Counted from the stretch's first letter, positions 41,708 to 51,394 are shown. The stretch: 64,000 nucleotides of DNA from Pseudomonas huaxiensis (GCF_003231275.1 NZ_QKVL01000003.1:124001-188000); one strand, 5' to 3'. Notes: a model not told the origin generated them from the sequence alone. Numbers and translations: made by a program.

Positions 41708-42573
41708 GTCCAGTCCTTGCGGTGGCGAATCAGCCCTTCCTGACACGACGACGCCACCAACTGCCCCGCGCGGTTGAAGATGCTGCCGCGGGAGAAACCA
41801 CGGGCATTGCCGGCCCACGGGCTGTCCATCGCGTACAGCAACCACTCGTCCGCACGCAGGTTGCCGTGGAACCACAGCGCGTGGTCGAGGCTGGCGATCT
41901 GCATGTCCTTGTGCCACACCGATTTGCCGTGGGGCATCAGCGAGGTGGTCAGCAGGCCAAAGTCGGAGGCGTAGGCCAGCATGTACTTGTGCAGGGCCTG
42001 GGAGTCGGGAAGCGTGCCGTCGGCGCGGAACCAGACGTACTTCACCGGATCGCCGGGCTTGGGATTGAAGGGGTCTTTCTCGGTGATCGGGCGCACTTCG
42101 ATGGGCTTGGCGCACAGCAGCTTGTCGTGAATGTGCTCGGGGAGCTGGTCGGCCATGGCCCGGGCCAGTTCCACTTCCGATGGCAGATTTTCCGGGCCGA
42201 CCACGTCGGGCATCTGGCCCTGGTGCGAGAAGCCTTCTTCGTCGTACTGGAACGAGGCGCTGCAGGTGAAGATCGGGTTGCCCTTCTGGATCGCCGTCAC
42301 TCGCCGGGTGCTGAAGCTGCCGCCGTCACGCACGCGGTCCACCGAGTAGACCACCGGCATGGTCGCGTCGCCCGGACGCAGGAAATAGCCATGCAGAGAG
42401 TGCACGTGGCGCGCCTCTTCGACCGTCTGGCTGGCGGCCGACAGCGACTGGCCGAGCACCTGGCCACCGTAGAGCTGACGAAAGCCCAAGTCCTGGCTAC
42501 GGCCGCGGAAGAGGTTTTCCTCTATCGCTTCCAGACTCAACAGATCGACCAGATCGTCCAACACGTGGCTCAT
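41704..42573 (-). CDS. tesB: Acyl-CoA thioesterase II
   Basis: A 289-residue double-hotdog thioesterase. The N-terminal hotdog includes FRGRSQDLGFRQLYGGQVLGQSLSAA and HSLHGYFLRPGD. The C-terminal half has ASLDHALWFHGNLRADEWLLYAMDSP with the conserved catalytic Asp region. Size matches E. coli TesB (286). It hydrolyses a broad range of acyl-CoAs. The HAD gene overlaps its stop. Confidence 0.95.
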   Translation of the reverse strand: MSHVLDDLVDLLSLEAIEENLFRGRSQDLGFRQLYGGQVLGQSLSAASQTVEEARHVHSLHGYFLRPGDATMPVVYSVDRVRDGGSFSTRRVTAIQKGNPIFTCSASFQYDEEGFSHQGQMPDVVGPENLPSEVELARAMADQLPEHIHDKLLCAKPIEVRPITEKDPFNPKPGDPVKYVWFRADGTLPDSQALHKYMLAYASDFGLLTTSLMPHGKSVWHKDMQIASLDHALWFHGNLRADEWLLYAMDSPWAGNARGFSRGSIFNRAGQLVASSCQEGLIRHRKDWT

Positions 42574-42649
42574 TCGAGATTCTCCAAAGCAGGGCGCAAG
42601 GCGGCAAATGATACAGGATCTGTCATTACTGGCCTGTATGTTCGCTGAT

Positions 42650-43219
42650 TCAGCCGCGCAAGGTGGACCGCCACTGGTCGCGGTCGATGCGGTACAGCAC
42701 GTGGGGACGCAGCGGATGGCCGGTTTCGACTTTCGGGTGTTCGAAGTCGCCGGCAGGGTCGGCCTGCATGCCGATGGCCTGCATCACCTTCTGCGACGCG
42801 AGGTTGTCGCGGCTGGTGAACGACACCACTTCTTCCAGGCCCATCTGGGCAAAGGCGCAACGCAGAGAGGTCCAGGCCGCCTCGCTGGCGAAGCCCAGGC
42901 CCCAGTGACGCCGGGCCAGGCGCCAGCCGATTTCCACCGCCGGGGTGAAATCGGCGTCGAAACTGACGTTGGTCAGCCCGGTCATGCCGATGAAGGCGCC
43001 CGTATCCTTGCGCTCCAGCGCCCAGAGGCCAAAGCCGTACTCGGCGAAATGCCCGCGGATCCGCCCGATCAGCGCGGCGCTCTCCAGCCGGGTCAGGGGC
43101 GCGGGGAAATAGCGCATCACCTGCGGGTCGGCGCACAGGGCAGCGAACTCCTTCAGGTCATCGTCCTGCCACTGACGCAGCAGCAAGCGCGCACTTTCCA
43201 GTTCAAGTATGGGGGTCAT
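42650..43219 (-). CDS. GNAT-family N-acetyltransferase (RimJ/RimL-like)
   Basis: A 189-residue acetyltransferase of the Acetyltransf_3 class. It starts MTPILELESARLLLRQW, and the acetyl-CoA loop is RRHWGLGFASEAA in the middle. The C-terminal NLASQKVMQAIGMQ motif is typical of RimJ/RimL relatives. The acceptor is unknown; ribosomal proteins, amino acids and small amines are all possible. Confidence 0.9.
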   Translation of the reverse strand: MTPILELESARLLLRQWQDDDLKEFAALCADPQVMRYFPAPLTRLESAALIGRIRGHFAEYGFGLWALERKDTGAFIGMTGLTNVSFDADFTPAVEIGWRLARRHWGLGFASEAAWTSLRCAFAQMGLEEVVSFTSRDNLASQKVMQAIGMQADPAGDFEHPKVETGHPLRPHVLYRIDRDQWRSTLRG

Positions 43220-43358
43220 CAGCGCCTCCAGAATCCACGGCCTCGCATTCTACAGCGTAGGCAGGCAATGCTGGCCCTGCATGGCCATCATCGCCCGGCG
43301 CTGGCGCACCTCGCCGGGCAACTGGCAAGATCGGCCGATCTCCACAAGCGGACCCACC

Positions 43359-44273
43359 ATGCGCCTGCCTCTTGTCTATCACGACGACTACAGCCCGGAA
43401 TTCCCTGCCGAACACCGCTTTCCCATGGACAAGTTCCGCCTGCTGCACGACCACCTGATCGACAGCGGGCTGACCACCGACGCGGCGCTGCTGCGGCCGG
43501 AAATCTGCCCCAGCGACATCCTCGCCCTGGCCCATGACCGCAGCTACATCGAACGCTACCTGAACGGCGACCTGTCCCGCGAGGACCAGCGCCGCCTCGG
43601 CCTGCCCTGGAGCGAAGCCTTGGCCCGGCGCACCGTGCGCGCAGTGGGCGGCTCCCTGCTGGCGGCGGAACAGGCGCTGCAACACGGCATCGCCTGCCAC
43701 CTGGCCGGCGGCACCCACCATGCCCATTACGATCATCCGGCCGGCTTCTGTATCTTCAACGACCTGGCGGTGATCAGCCATTACCTGCTGGAGGCCGGCC
43801 GGGTTCACCGGGTGTTGATCTTCGACTGCGACGTGCATCAGGGCGACGGCACCGCGCGGATTCTCGAACACACGCCAGACGCCATCACCGTCTCGCTGCA
43901 CTGCGAGCAGAACTTCCCCGCGCGCAAGGCCCGCAGCGACTGGGACATTCCGCTGCCCCGTGGCATGGGCGACGCCGACTACCTGAAGGTGGTGGACGAT
44001 GCGCTGAACTACCTGCTGCCGCTCTACCAGCCAGACCTGGTGCTCTACGACGCCGGCGTCGACGTGCACAAGGACGACGCTCTCGGCTACCTGCAACTCA
44101 CCGACGAAGGCCTGGCCGCGCGGGATACCTGCGTGCTGCGCCACTGCCTGGGCCGCGATATCCCGGTGGTGGGCGTGATCGGCGGCGGCTACAGCAAGGA
44201 CCGCGAAGCCCTCGCCCGTCGCCACGGCATCCTCCACCACAGCGCGCAACGGGTGCTGGATTACCCACAATGA
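43359..44273 (+). CDS. Histone deacetylase family protein (class IV-like)
   Basis: A 304-residue enzyme starting MRLPLVYHDDYSPEFPAEHRFPM at 43359. The active site includes GGTHHAHYDHPAGFCIFNDLAV and FDCDVHQGDGTARIL, with the zinc ligands Asp and His in DVH. YDAGVDVHKDDALG closes the pocket. Bacterial members act on acetylated polyamines or proteins; the true substrate is unknown here. It is a single gene, divergent from the GNAT gene. Confidence 0.92.
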   Translation: MRLPLVYHDDYSPEFPAEHRFPMDKFRLLHDHLIDSGLTTDAALLRPEICPSDILALAHDRSYIERYLNGDLSREDQRRLGLPWSEALARRTVRAVGGSLLAAEQALQHGIACHLAGGTHHAHYDHPAGFCIFNDLAVISHYLLEAGRVHRVLIFDCDVHQGDGTARILEHTPDAITVSLHCEQNFPARKARSDWDIPLPRGMGDADYLKVVDDALNYLLPLYQPDLVLYDAGVDVHKDDALGYLQLTDEGLAARDTCVLRHCLGRDIPVVGVIGGGYSKDREALARRHGILHHSAQRVLDYPQ

Positions 44274-44424
44274 CTGTGGAACCGCTTGTGGATAACCTGA
44301 GCGAAAGCCCGTTTGGCCCTTTGAAACCGGGCACGCGCGGCACTTGATCGTTTTTTGTACAGTGCCGCCTGTGACTCACCTCGGGTAGAATGGCCGGCTC
44401 TTTTATCCCCAGCCTGCCGCCACC

Positions 44425-45663
44425 ATGACCGATACCCCCGCCACGCCCTCCGCCCACGTTGCCATTATCGGCGGCGGCCCCGCCGGCCTGATGGCGGCGG
44501 AAGTCCTCAGTCTGGCCGGGGTTCGGGTCGATCTGTACGACGCCATGCCCTCGGTGGGGCGCAAGTTTCTCCTGGCCGGCGTCGGCGGCATGAACATCAC
44601 CCATTCCGAGCCCTACCCCGCCTTTATCTCCCGCTACGCCGAGCGCCGCGAAGATATCGCGGCGCTGCTGCAAGGCTTCGACGCCGACGCGCTGCGCGCC
44701 TGGATTCACGGCTTGGGCATCGACACCTTCGTCGGCACCTCAGGCCGGGTTTTCCCCAGCGACATGAAAGCCGCGCCCCTGCTACGCGCCTGGCTCAAGC
44801 GCCTGCGCGACGCCGGCGTAGTTATCCACACCCGCCATCGCTGGCTGGGCTGGAATGACGATGGCGCGCTGCGGATCGGTTATCCACAGGGCGAACTGGC
44901 GGTAAAACCCGACGCGGTGATCCTCGCCCTCGGCGGCGGCAGTTGGGCCCGGCTGGGCTCGGATGGCGCCTGGCTGCCGCTGCTGGCTGAACGGGGTGTG
45001 GATATCTCGCCTTTGCAGCCGGCCAACAGCGGTTTCGAAGTGGCAGCGTGGAGCGACCTGCTGAAACAGAAATTCGCCGGCGCACCGTTGAAGAACATCG
45101 CCCTCAGCTTGCCCGGCCAGGCGCCACGCCTGGGTGAATTCGTGCTGACCGAAGGCGGCGTCGAAGGCAGCCTGGTGTATGCCTGGTCGGCGCAGGTCCG
45201 CGAGACCATCAACCGCGACGGCAGCGCCACCCTGCTACTGGACCTGCTGCCAAACAAGCCTGTGGATAAAATTGCCGCCGCGCTGAGCAAGCCACGTGGG
45301 TCGCGCTCCATGGCCAAACATCTGCACGGCCAGTTAGGCCTGGACGGCGTGAAAGCGGCGCTGCTGCGGGAGTTGACCGGGCCGGAGGTGTTCGCTGACC
45401 CGCAACGACTGGCGGCGGCGATCAAGGCGTTGCCCATAGTGGTCGTGCGGCCGCGACCGCTGGATGAGGCGATCAGCAGTGCTGGCGGGGTGAAGTTCGA
45501 AGCACTGGATCAGGGCTTGATGCTGAAGCAGGTGCCGGGGGTGTTCTGTGCCGGCGAGATGCTGGACTGGGAGGCGCCGACGGGGGGGTATTTGCTGACG
45601 GCGTGTTTTGCCAGTGGGCGGGTGGCGGGGTTGGGTGTGCTGGGGTGGCTGGAAAACCGGTGA
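44425..45663 (+). CDS. TIGR03862/HI0933-family flavoprotein (NAD(P)/FAD-dependent oxidoreductase)
   Basis: A 412-residue flavoprotein. The dinucleotide motif IIGGGPAGLMAAEVLSLAG lies at about residues 11-29, and SVGRKFLLAGVGGMNITHSEP follows, characteristic of the BaiN/HI0933 group. The C-terminal GVFCAGEMLDWEAPTGGYLLTACFASGRVAG is the second FAD-binding signature. The physiological substrate is unknown for TIGR03862 proteins. It is a single gene ending face-to-face with rhlE. Confidence 0.88.
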   Translation: MTDTPATPSAHVAIIGGGPAGLMAAEVLSLAGVRVDLYDAMPSVGRKFLLAGVGGMNITHSEPYPAFISRYAERREDIAALLQGFDADALRAWIHGLGIDTFVGTSGRVFPSDMKAAPLLRAWLKRLRDAGVVIHTRHRWLGWNDDGALRIGYPQGELAVKPDAVILALGGGSWARLGSDGAWLPLLAERGVDISPLQPANSGFEVAAWSDLLKQKFAGAPLKNIALSLPGQAPRLGEFVLTEGGVEGSLVYAWSAQVRETINRDGSATLLLDLLPNKPVDKIAAALSKPRGSRSMAKHLHGQLGLDGVKAALLRELTGPEVFADPQRLAAAIKALPIVVVRPRPLDEAISSAGGVKFEALDQGLMLKQVPGVFCAGEMLDWEAPTGGYLLTACFASGRVAGLGVLGWLENR

Positions 45664-45681
45664 TTTTCGATTGATTGTTCC

Positions 45682-45712
45682 GGCCTCATCACGGGCAAGA
45701 CGCGATGAGGCC
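45682..45712. terminator. Stem-loop between convergent flavoprotein and rhlE genes
   Basis: GGCCTCATC and GATGAGGCC form a 9-bp stem around a 13-base loop. It looks like a degenerate REP. Its place between two convergent genes suits a bidirectional terminator, although no long T-run follows. Confidence 0.55.
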
Positions 45713-45720
45713 TGAACGAA

Positions 45721-47040
45721 CTAAGGCTTACGCTTCTTGGGCCCGGTATTGAACGCCGGCACCTTGCGCACCGTCTTCGCCGGCACCGGCGCATCGCCGC
45801 TGTCGGTCCAGCGCCCGAGGCTGCCTTTCGCGCCGCTCTGCTTGGGCTTCTTCGGTTTCTTCGGCTTTTTCAGGATCTGCCCACTGGCATCGGTCTCCGG
45901 TACCCGGTGATCCGGCTCGAAATCCGGCTCCATATGACGCGGCAAGGTCTTGCGGGTCAGGGTTTCGATTGCCGAAAGCAGTTGCACTTCATCAGCGCAG
46001 ACCAGAGAAAGCGCTTCGCCGGTATTGCCCTTGCGGCCAGTGCGACCAATGCGGTGGATGTAATCCTCGGCCACGATCGGCAAATCGAAGTTCACCACCA
46101 GCGGCAGGTCATCGATATCCAGGCCCCGCGCCGCGACGTCGGTGGCGACCAGAATCTGGGTTTCCCGCGCCTTGAAACTGTCCAGCGCGCGCTGGCGGGT
46201 TGCCTGCGGTCGATCACCGTGGATGCCGTCGGCATTGATGCCCAGGCCGACCAGACGCTCGACCAGTTGATCCACACCATTACGGGTCTTGGCGAACACC
46301 AGCACCTGGCTCCAGCGCTGCTTGCGTAGCAGGTGGCAGAACAGCTCGGTCTTGCGCTTTTTATCCACAGGCACGATCCACTGCTTCACCGTGCTCGCGG
46401 CGACGTTGCGCGGGCTGACTTCGATGCTCAGCGGGTCGTTGAGCATCTGCCCGGCCATCAGGCGGATTTCGTCGGAAAAGGTCGCGGAGAACAGCAGGGT
46501 CTGGCGCTTGGCCGGCAGCGCGGCGTAGATCGAACGCAGCTCTTCGGCAAAACCGAGATCAAGCATGCGGTCGGCTTCGTCCAGCACCAGCGCCTGGAGC
46601 TGGTTGAACTTCACCGCGTTCTGGCGGAACAGGTCGAGCAGGCGGCCGGGTGTCGCCACCAGCAAGTCGATGCCCTTGCGCAGTTTCATCATCTGCGGGT
46701 TGATGCTGACGCCGCCGTATACCGCGTAGGTGCGCAGCGGCAGGTGCTCGGCGTATTCGCTGATGTTGGCGTGAACCTGCTCGGCCAGTTCGCGGGTTGG
46801 CACCAGCACCAGGGCGCGGACCGAGTTGCTGGCGACCTGGGCGCCTTCCATCGTCAGGCGCTGCAGCAGCGGCAGGGCAAAACCGGCGGTCTTGCCGGTG
46901 CCGGTCTGGGCCGCGGCCATCAGGTCGCGACCGGCCAGCACGGCGGGGATGGCCTCGGCCTGAACCGGTGTCGGGGTGTTGTAGTTCAGGCCTTCGAGGG
47001 CGCGCAGCAGCGGTTCGATCAGGCCGAGTTTGGCGAATGT
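45721..47040 (-). CDS. rhlE: DEAD-box RNA helicase RhlE
   Basis: A 439-residue helicase starting MTFAKLGLIEPLLRALEGL at 47040. The Q motif is TPTPVQAEAIP, motif I AQTGTGKT, motif II DEAD, motif III SAT and motif VI HRIGRTGRKG. The C-terminal tail is basic and rich in KKPKKPKK, as in RhlE proteins that bind RNA or the degradosome. It unwinds RNA in decay and ribosome assembly. It is a single leftward gene. Confidence 0.93.
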   Translation of the reverse strand, partial: TFAKLGLIEPLLRALEGLNYNTPTPVQAEAIPAVLAGRDLMAAAQTGTGKTAGFALPLLQRLTMEGAQVASNSVRALVLVPTRELAEQVHANISEYAEHLPLRTYAVYGGVSINPQMMKLRKGIDLLVATPGRLLDLFRQNAVKFNQLQALVLDEADRMLDLGFAEELRSIYAALPAKRQTLLFSATFSDEIRLMAGQMLNDPLSIEVSPRNVAASTVKQWIVPVDKKRKTELFCHLLRKQRWSQVLVFAKTRNGVDQLVERLVGLGINADGIHGDRPQATRQRALDSFKARETQILVATDVAARGLDIDDLPLVVNFDLPIVAEDYIHRIGRTGRKGNTGEALSLVCADEVQLLSAIETLTRKTLPRHMEPDFEPDHRVPETDASGQILKKPKKPKKPKQSGAKGSLGRWTDSGDAPVPAKTVRKVPAFNTGPKKRKP

Positions 47041-47101
47041 CATGGAAATACCGTCAGGGGATTCGTGCAATGGCGCGAAGTTTACCCTGTTCGGCCGCGG
47101 A

Positions 47102-48040
47102 TCACCGAGTTCCGGACATCTCGCCCTTCAACACTTCGGGGGCCGGCGCCGTCACCACCGGTGCCCTGCGCCACTGCGGAATGCCGATCAGCACCACCGC
47201 GCCGATGATCACCGCCATCGCCAGGCATTCCTCGGCGCCGATCTGCTCGCCGGCAAAGGCGATGCCCAGCAGCACCGCCACCGCCGGGTTGACGTAGGCG
47301 TAGCTGGTGGCCGCCGCCGGGCGCACGTGCTTGAGCAGGTACATGTAGGCGCTGAAGGCCAGGATCGAGCCGAACACCACCAGATAGGCCAGCGCGCCCC
47401 AGCCGGCGGCGGTGGGCATCTGGGTCATGCGTTCACCGCTGAACGCGCTCGCCGCCAGCAAGGCCACGCCGCCCACCAGCATTTCTGCGGCACTGGCCAT
47501 CGGACCTTGGGGCAGCGGCAGGCTCTTGCTCCACACCGAGCCGAACGCCCAGGACGCCGCCGCGAACAGGATCAGCGCCGCACCCAGCGGACTGGCCTGC
47601 AGGTTCGAACCGAGGTTGAGCAAGCCAATGCCGAGCAGCCCGAGAAAGATCCCGGCCCATTCCAGACGGGTATTGCGGTGCCCGAAGAACAGTCCGAACA
47701 GCAAGGTGAACAGCGGCACCGTGGCCACCGCCAGCGCCGCGACGCCGGAAGCGACGCCCGCGTGCTCGGCCACCGTCACCCCGCCGTTGCCGCAACTGAG
47801 CAAAAGCACACCGATCATCCCCGCCGCCTTCCACTGTTGCCAGGTCGGCGCCGGCACCCCGCGCCAGCGCAGGAAACCGTAGAGCAGCGCCCCCGCAACC
47901 ACGAAGCGCACACCCGCCATCAGCATCGGCGGCCACGACTCGACACCGATGCGAATGGCCAGGTAGGTGGACCCCCAGACCAGATAGAGGGCAAGGAACG
48001 CACCGATCAATAACCAGGGAAAACGACGGGAGGCAGGCAT
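47102..48040 (-). CDS. EamA-family transporter (YedA-like)
   Basis: A 312-residue membrane protein starting MPASRRFPWLLIGAFLALYLVWGSTYLAIRIG at 48040. It has ten helices in two EamA repeats; the second contains GALAYLVVFGSILAFSAYMYLLKHVRPAAATSYAYVNP. YedA-like members export metabolites such as amino acids. The gene is divergent from an Lrp-family regulator 153 bases away, which probably controls it. Confidence 0.9.
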   Translation of the reverse strand: MPASRRFPWLLIGAFLALYLVWGSTYLAIRIGVESWPPMLMAGVRFVVAGALLYGFLRWRGVPAPTWQQWKAAGMIGVLLLSCGNGGVTVAEHAGVASGVAALAVATVPLFTLLFGLFFGHRNTRLEWAGIFLGLLGIGLLNLGSNLQASPLGAALILFAAASWAFGSVWSKSLPLPQGPMASAAEMLVGGVALLAASAFSGERMTQMPTAAGWGALAYLVVFGSILAFSAYMYLLKHVRPAAATSYAYVNPAVAVLLGIAFAGEQIGAEECLAMAVIIGAVVLIGIPQWRRAPVVTAPAPEVLKGEMSGTR

Positions 48041-48193
48041 GGGGGGCTCGAATTTGAGTTGTTGTGGCGTTAGTTTAGAAAGCTTCAACGGCAAAATTAA
48101 GTTTCAAAAAACGCTTATCGAGCACCAGGACTTTCGAAAAAACGGATCTTTCAGGTGTTTCCCTTTGTTTCCACAAGGCCCTTTGCAAACCCC

Positions 48194-48643
48194 ATGGACA
48201 AGTACGATCGCATGCTTCTCGCCGCCCTTCTGGAAAACGGCCGCGCCTCTTTCGCCCAACTGGCGCGCACGGTCAATCTCTCGGCACCGGCGGTGGCCGA
48301 GCGTGTGGCGAAGCTGGAAGCCAGCGGGGTGATTACCGGTTATCAGGCCAAGGTCGACATGAGCAAGATCGGCCTGCCGATCCAGTGCGTGATCGAACTG
48401 CGCCTGGCCAGCCACGGCAATCAGCAGGCGTATGAAGCGCTGACGCAGATTCCCCAACTCACCGAATGCCACCGGGTCACCGGCGATCCCTGCGTGATCA
48501 TGCAGGCGGCGGTGGGCTCGATGCCGGAGCTGGAAGAGCTGATCAACCGCGTGGCGCAGTTCGGTTTCAGCAAGACCTCGATCATCCTCTCCAGCGCCGT
48601 CGAGCGGCGGGTGCCGCTGGGGCAACTGGAGAAAAAGGCTTAG
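48194..48643 (+). CDS. Lrp/AsnC-family transcriptional regulator
   Basis: A 149-residue regulator starting MDKYDRMLLAALLENGRASF at 48194. The helix-turn-helix is SFAQLARTVNLSAPAVAERVAKLE, followed by a RAM domain with CHRVTGDPCVIMQAAV. It is divergent from the EamA gene and likely regulates it. Its stop overlaps the end of the convergent exonuclease gene by four bases. Confidence 0.92.
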   Translation: MDKYDRMLLAALLENGRASFAQLARTVNLSAPAVAERVAKLEASGVITGYQAKVDMSKIGLPIQCVIELRLASHGNQQAYEALTQIPQLTECHRVTGDPCVIMQAAVGSMPELEELINRVAQFGFSKTSIILSSAVERRVPLGQLEKKA

Positions 48644-49245
48644 CGGTATTTACTCAAGGCGTCGCGGATTTTCGCGGCGGGGACTTTCTGCAGGCGGCAC
48701 AGGAATGAGTGAGACAGCTCCTGCACACCGTGGGTCTGGCGTAGCTCGCCGACCAGATGTTGCAGCAGGTTGGCGGCCATCTCGGCGTCGGCCATGGCCC
48801 GGTGCGCGGTGCCGGTGTCCGGCAGACCGGCCCAGCGGGTCAGGGTGCCGAGCTTGTGGTTCGGCGCTGCGGGCAGCAGGCGCCGCGACAACAACAGCGA
48901 ACAGGCGAACGACTGGTTGCGGCTACGACCGATGCGGCTCAGTTCGTAGTCCCAGAACTTCTGGTCGAAAGCGGCGTTGTGCGCCAGCAGCGGCGTGTCG
49001 CCGACGAATTCGGCGACTTCGTTCATCACCTGATTGACCGGCGGGGCGCTGCGCAGCATCGCCGTGTTGATCCCGGTCAGCGAGGCAACGAAGGCCGGCA
49101 CCGGCACGCCGGCATTCATCAGGCTCTGGTAGCGCTCGACGATGCGCCCCTGCTCCAGCATGACCACCGCCACCTCGGTGGCGCGGCAGCTCGCACCGGG
49201 GGTGATGCCGGTGGTTTCAAAGTCGATGACAGCGATACGTTCCAC
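48640..49245 (-). CDS. 3'-5' exonuclease, DnaQ/DEDDh family
   Basis: A 201-residue exonuclease. Exo I is VIDFETTGITPG (Asp, Glu), Exo II HNAAFDQKFW and Exo III HRAMADAEM with the catalytic His and Asp. It resembles stand-alone epsilon-like exonucleases (PolC-type) rather than DnaQ itself, as it lacks the polymerase-binding tail. It is nine bases downstream of the NYN-domain gene, so the two nucleases are probably co-transcribed. Confidence 0.9.
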   Translation of the reverse strand: MERIAVIDFETTGITPGASCRATEVAVVMLEQGRIVERYQSLMNAGVPVPAFVASLTGINTAMLRSAPPVNQVMNEVAEFVGDTPLLAHNAAFDQKFWDYELSRIGRSRNQSFACSLLLSRRLLPAAPNHKLGTLTRWAGLPDTGTAHRAMADAEMAANLLQHLVGELRQTHGVQELSHSFLCRLQKVPAAKIRDALSKYR

Positions 49246-49254
49246 GAAAAAACC

Positions 49255-49740
49255 TCAATGCTTGAGCAAAAGCGCGCCGTCGATGGGCACATAGCGAGTG
49301 GCGGCGCGGATCAGCGAATTCGCGGTCAATCCCGGCACGCCGTAGGCCACGGCCTCGACGCCATGGCGCTGAATGATGCGCTCCAGCAGCAGGTCGAAAT
49401 CGCCGTCGCCGGACGCCAACACCACCTGATCGACCCGGGCGGCGGCGTCCACCACATCCAGGGTGATGCCCACGTCCCAGTCGCCCTTGGCCGAGCCATC
49501 GCTGCGCTGGATATAAGGTTTGAGCTTGACGGTGAAACCGAGGTTGCGAAGGATCTGCTGGAATTGCTGCTGCTTGCTGTCGCCACGGTCGATGGCGTAG
49601 GCGAAGGCCTCGACGATCTCGCCATCACGGCTGACGTCGGCCCAGAAGGCGGCGTAGTTGAAATGACAACCATAGGCCTGGCGGACGGTGTAGTAGAGGT
49701 TCTGGACATCGACGAACAGCGCGATTTTCTTCACTTCCAC
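49255..49740 (-). CDS. NYN-domain (LabA/DUF88-like) ribonuclease-family protein
   Basis: A 161-residue PIN-like protein. The acidic active site is made by Asp in LFVDVQNLYY, Asp in GDWDVGITLDV and Asp residues in LASGDGDFDLLL. NYN proteins cleave RNA in known cases (LabA/YacP/RapZ-independent relatives). It is first of a pair with the DnaQ-like exonuclease gene. Its target is unknown. Confidence 0.87.
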   Translation of the reverse strand: MEVKKIALFVDVQNLYYTVRQAYGCHFNYAAFWADVSRDGEIVEAFAYAIDRGDSKQQQFQQILRNLGFTVKLKPYIQRSDGSAKGDWDVGITLDVVDAAARVDQVVLASGDGDFDLLLERIIQRHGVEAVAYGVPGLTANSLIRAATRYVPIDGALLLKH

Positions 49741-49798
49741 CTCCTTTCACACCGGGTTTGAGCCAACAAAGGCGCCCAGTATGCCGCCCTTGGAGGGC

Positions 49799-49856
49799 AA
49801 TCGCGAGCAAGCTCGCTCCTACGGGTACCTCGTAGGAGCGAGCTTGCTCGCGATCA
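49799..49856. repeat. REP doublet (GCGAGCAAGCTCGC type) overlapping a stop codon
   Basis: ATCGCGAGCAAGCTCGCTCC and GGAGCGAGCTTGCTCGCGAT are separated by 18 bases. The right end (49854-49856) includes the stop codon of the DUF2076 gene. Confidence 0.88.
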
Positions 49857-50591
49857 GACGTAATCGTCGTCAGAGAAGAAGCCGCCACCGTCGTCGTTGT
49901 AACCGGTGTCGGTGAAGCCCGCGTCGTTGCCGTTATCGGCGGTATAGCGCTGGTTGTCATCATTCCAGCCGCCGTGATCACTGGTCGGCGCCGGCTCTTC
50001 CTTGATGACTTCGACAATCTCTTCCGGCTGCGAATTGTGGTGGAACAGGCTGCTGATGCCTTGCGCCAGCATCACGCCTCCGGCAACGCCGGCCGCAGTC
50101 TGCAACGCGCCGCCGAGGAAGCTGCTGGCACCACTGCGGGCCGGAGCCGTCTGGGGCGCTGGCGCAGGTGGCGCGCCCCAGTTGGATTGCGCAGCCGCAC
50201 CGCCACCGCTGCCCGGCCCATCACGCCAGCCGCCACCACTCGATGGAGCCGGCGCAGCCGCCGGCTGGCTCGGCGCCGGACGGACACCGGAACCGAAGAT
50301 GCTCGACAGGAAACCACCACTGCTCTGCTGCGCCGGCGCACTCGCGGCGGCGGCCTGGGCCTTTGCCTGGGCCAATTCGGTCTGCAATTGCCGGTTCTGC
50401 TCGTCGAGGCGCTTGATCGCGGCCTCCTGGACCAGGATCGCCTGAGCCATGTAGTACGGCGCGGCGGCGTATTGCTGAACAAGGCCCGCGATATGGGCCT
50501 GTGCCTGGGCATCCCGCGGTGCGCCTTCGGCCTCGGCCTGACGCAGCCTGGCGAACAGACCATCGATCAGGGTTTGTTCTTCGTGATTCAT
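49854..50591 (-). CDS. DUF2076-domain protein
   Basis: A 245-residue protein starting MNHEEQTLIDGLFARLRQAE. The N-terminal half is a coiled coil (QEAAIKRLDEQNRQLQTELAQAKAQ). The middle is rich in Ala, Pro, Gly and Ser with GAPPAPAPQTAPA. A hydrophobic segment (FLGGALQTAAGVAGGVMLAQGISSLF) near 180-205 and an acidic Asp-Asp-rich tail follow. These fit DUF2076, a periplasmic-ligand-like family of unknown role. Its stop falls inside a REP element. Confidence 0.85.
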   Translation of the reverse strand: MNHEEQTLIDGLFARLRQAEAEGAPRDAQAQAHIAGLVQQYAAAPYYMAQAILVQEAAIKRLDEQNRQLQTELAQAKAQAAAASAPAQQSSGGFLSSIFGSGVRPAPSQPAAAPAPSSGGGWRDGPGSGGGAAAQSNWGAPPAPAPQTAPARSGASSFLGGALQTAAGVAGGVMLAQGISSLFHHNSQPEEIVEVIKEEPAPTSDHGGWNDDNQRYTADNGNDAGFTDTGYNDDGGGFFSDDDYV

Positions 50592-50728
50592 GACGCGACC
50601 TCTCTAGTACGGTTGCAGTGAACATGAAGACAAGCATCGCCAATTCAATGCGACACCGGCATGAAACTTTGTTCAGATTCGGCCCCTGCGCTAAAGTGGC
50701 CGCTTGCTTTGGACTTCGAAAACGACCC

Positions 50729-51394
50729 ATGAATCCGCTCAGTGTTTTGCGTGACTCGCTGTATTTCTTCCGCCGCCACCTGATCAGCATCGCCGGCCTG
50801 TGCCTGCCGCTGGTGATCATCGAGGCGCTGTGCACTCAACTGCTCTACGGCCAGTTGGGCGATGACGCCTCGCCGGCCTACGGCCTGTTGGTGGGGTTGC
50901 TGTTCTACCCGCTGTACAGCGGCGCCCTGATCCTTTACCTCGACGCCCGCAGTGACGGCCACGAGCCGCTCAAGCGCAACCTGCTGGCCCGCGCCCTGCA
51001 GTTGTGGCCGTCTTTCGCCCTGCTGGTGCTGCTCAGCTCGCTGCTGATCATGGCGGGCATCTCGCTGTTCATCCTGCCCGGCATCTGGGTGATGACCAAC
51101 CTGGTGTTCGCCGAGTACCTGCTGGTGTTGCAAGGCCGCGCGCCGATCGCCGCCATGCGCGAGAGCTTCCAGATGGTCAACGGCCACTTCTGGCGGATTC
51201 TGGTGTGCATGCTCGGGGTCATGGCGCCGCTGTGGCTGTTCAACGGCCTCACCCTGGCGCTGCTGCCCGAGCAGGTCAGCCCGGTGCTGGAGCTGTTGGT
51301 GAATGTGGTCAACAGCTTCGTGCAACTGTTCAGCACGGTGGTGCTGTTCCGTCTGTTCATGCTGATAAGCGAGTCCACCCCGGCGCGTTCCTGA
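50729..51394 (+). CDS. YciC-family inner-membrane protein
   Basis: A 221-residue membrane protein starting MNPLSVLRDSLYFFRRHL at 50729; the longer frame from 50618 overlaps the divergent gene's promoter. There are six predicted helices. The centre has SSLLIMAGISLFILPGIWVMTNLVFAEYLLVLQGRAPIAAMRESF, characteristic of UPF0259/YciC. The function is unknown. The endonuclease-like gene follows 46 bases later. Confidence 0.85.
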   Translation: MNPLSVLRDSLYFFRRHLISIAGLCLPLVIIEALCTQLLYGQLGDDASPAYGLLVGLLFYPLYSGALILYLDARSDGHEPLKRNLLARALQLWPSFALLVLLSSLLIMAGISLFILPGIWVMTNLVFAEYLLVLQGRAPIAAMRESFQMVNGHFWRILVCMLGVMAPLWLFNGLTLALLPEQVSPVLELLVNVVNSFVQLFSTVVLFRLFMLISESTPARS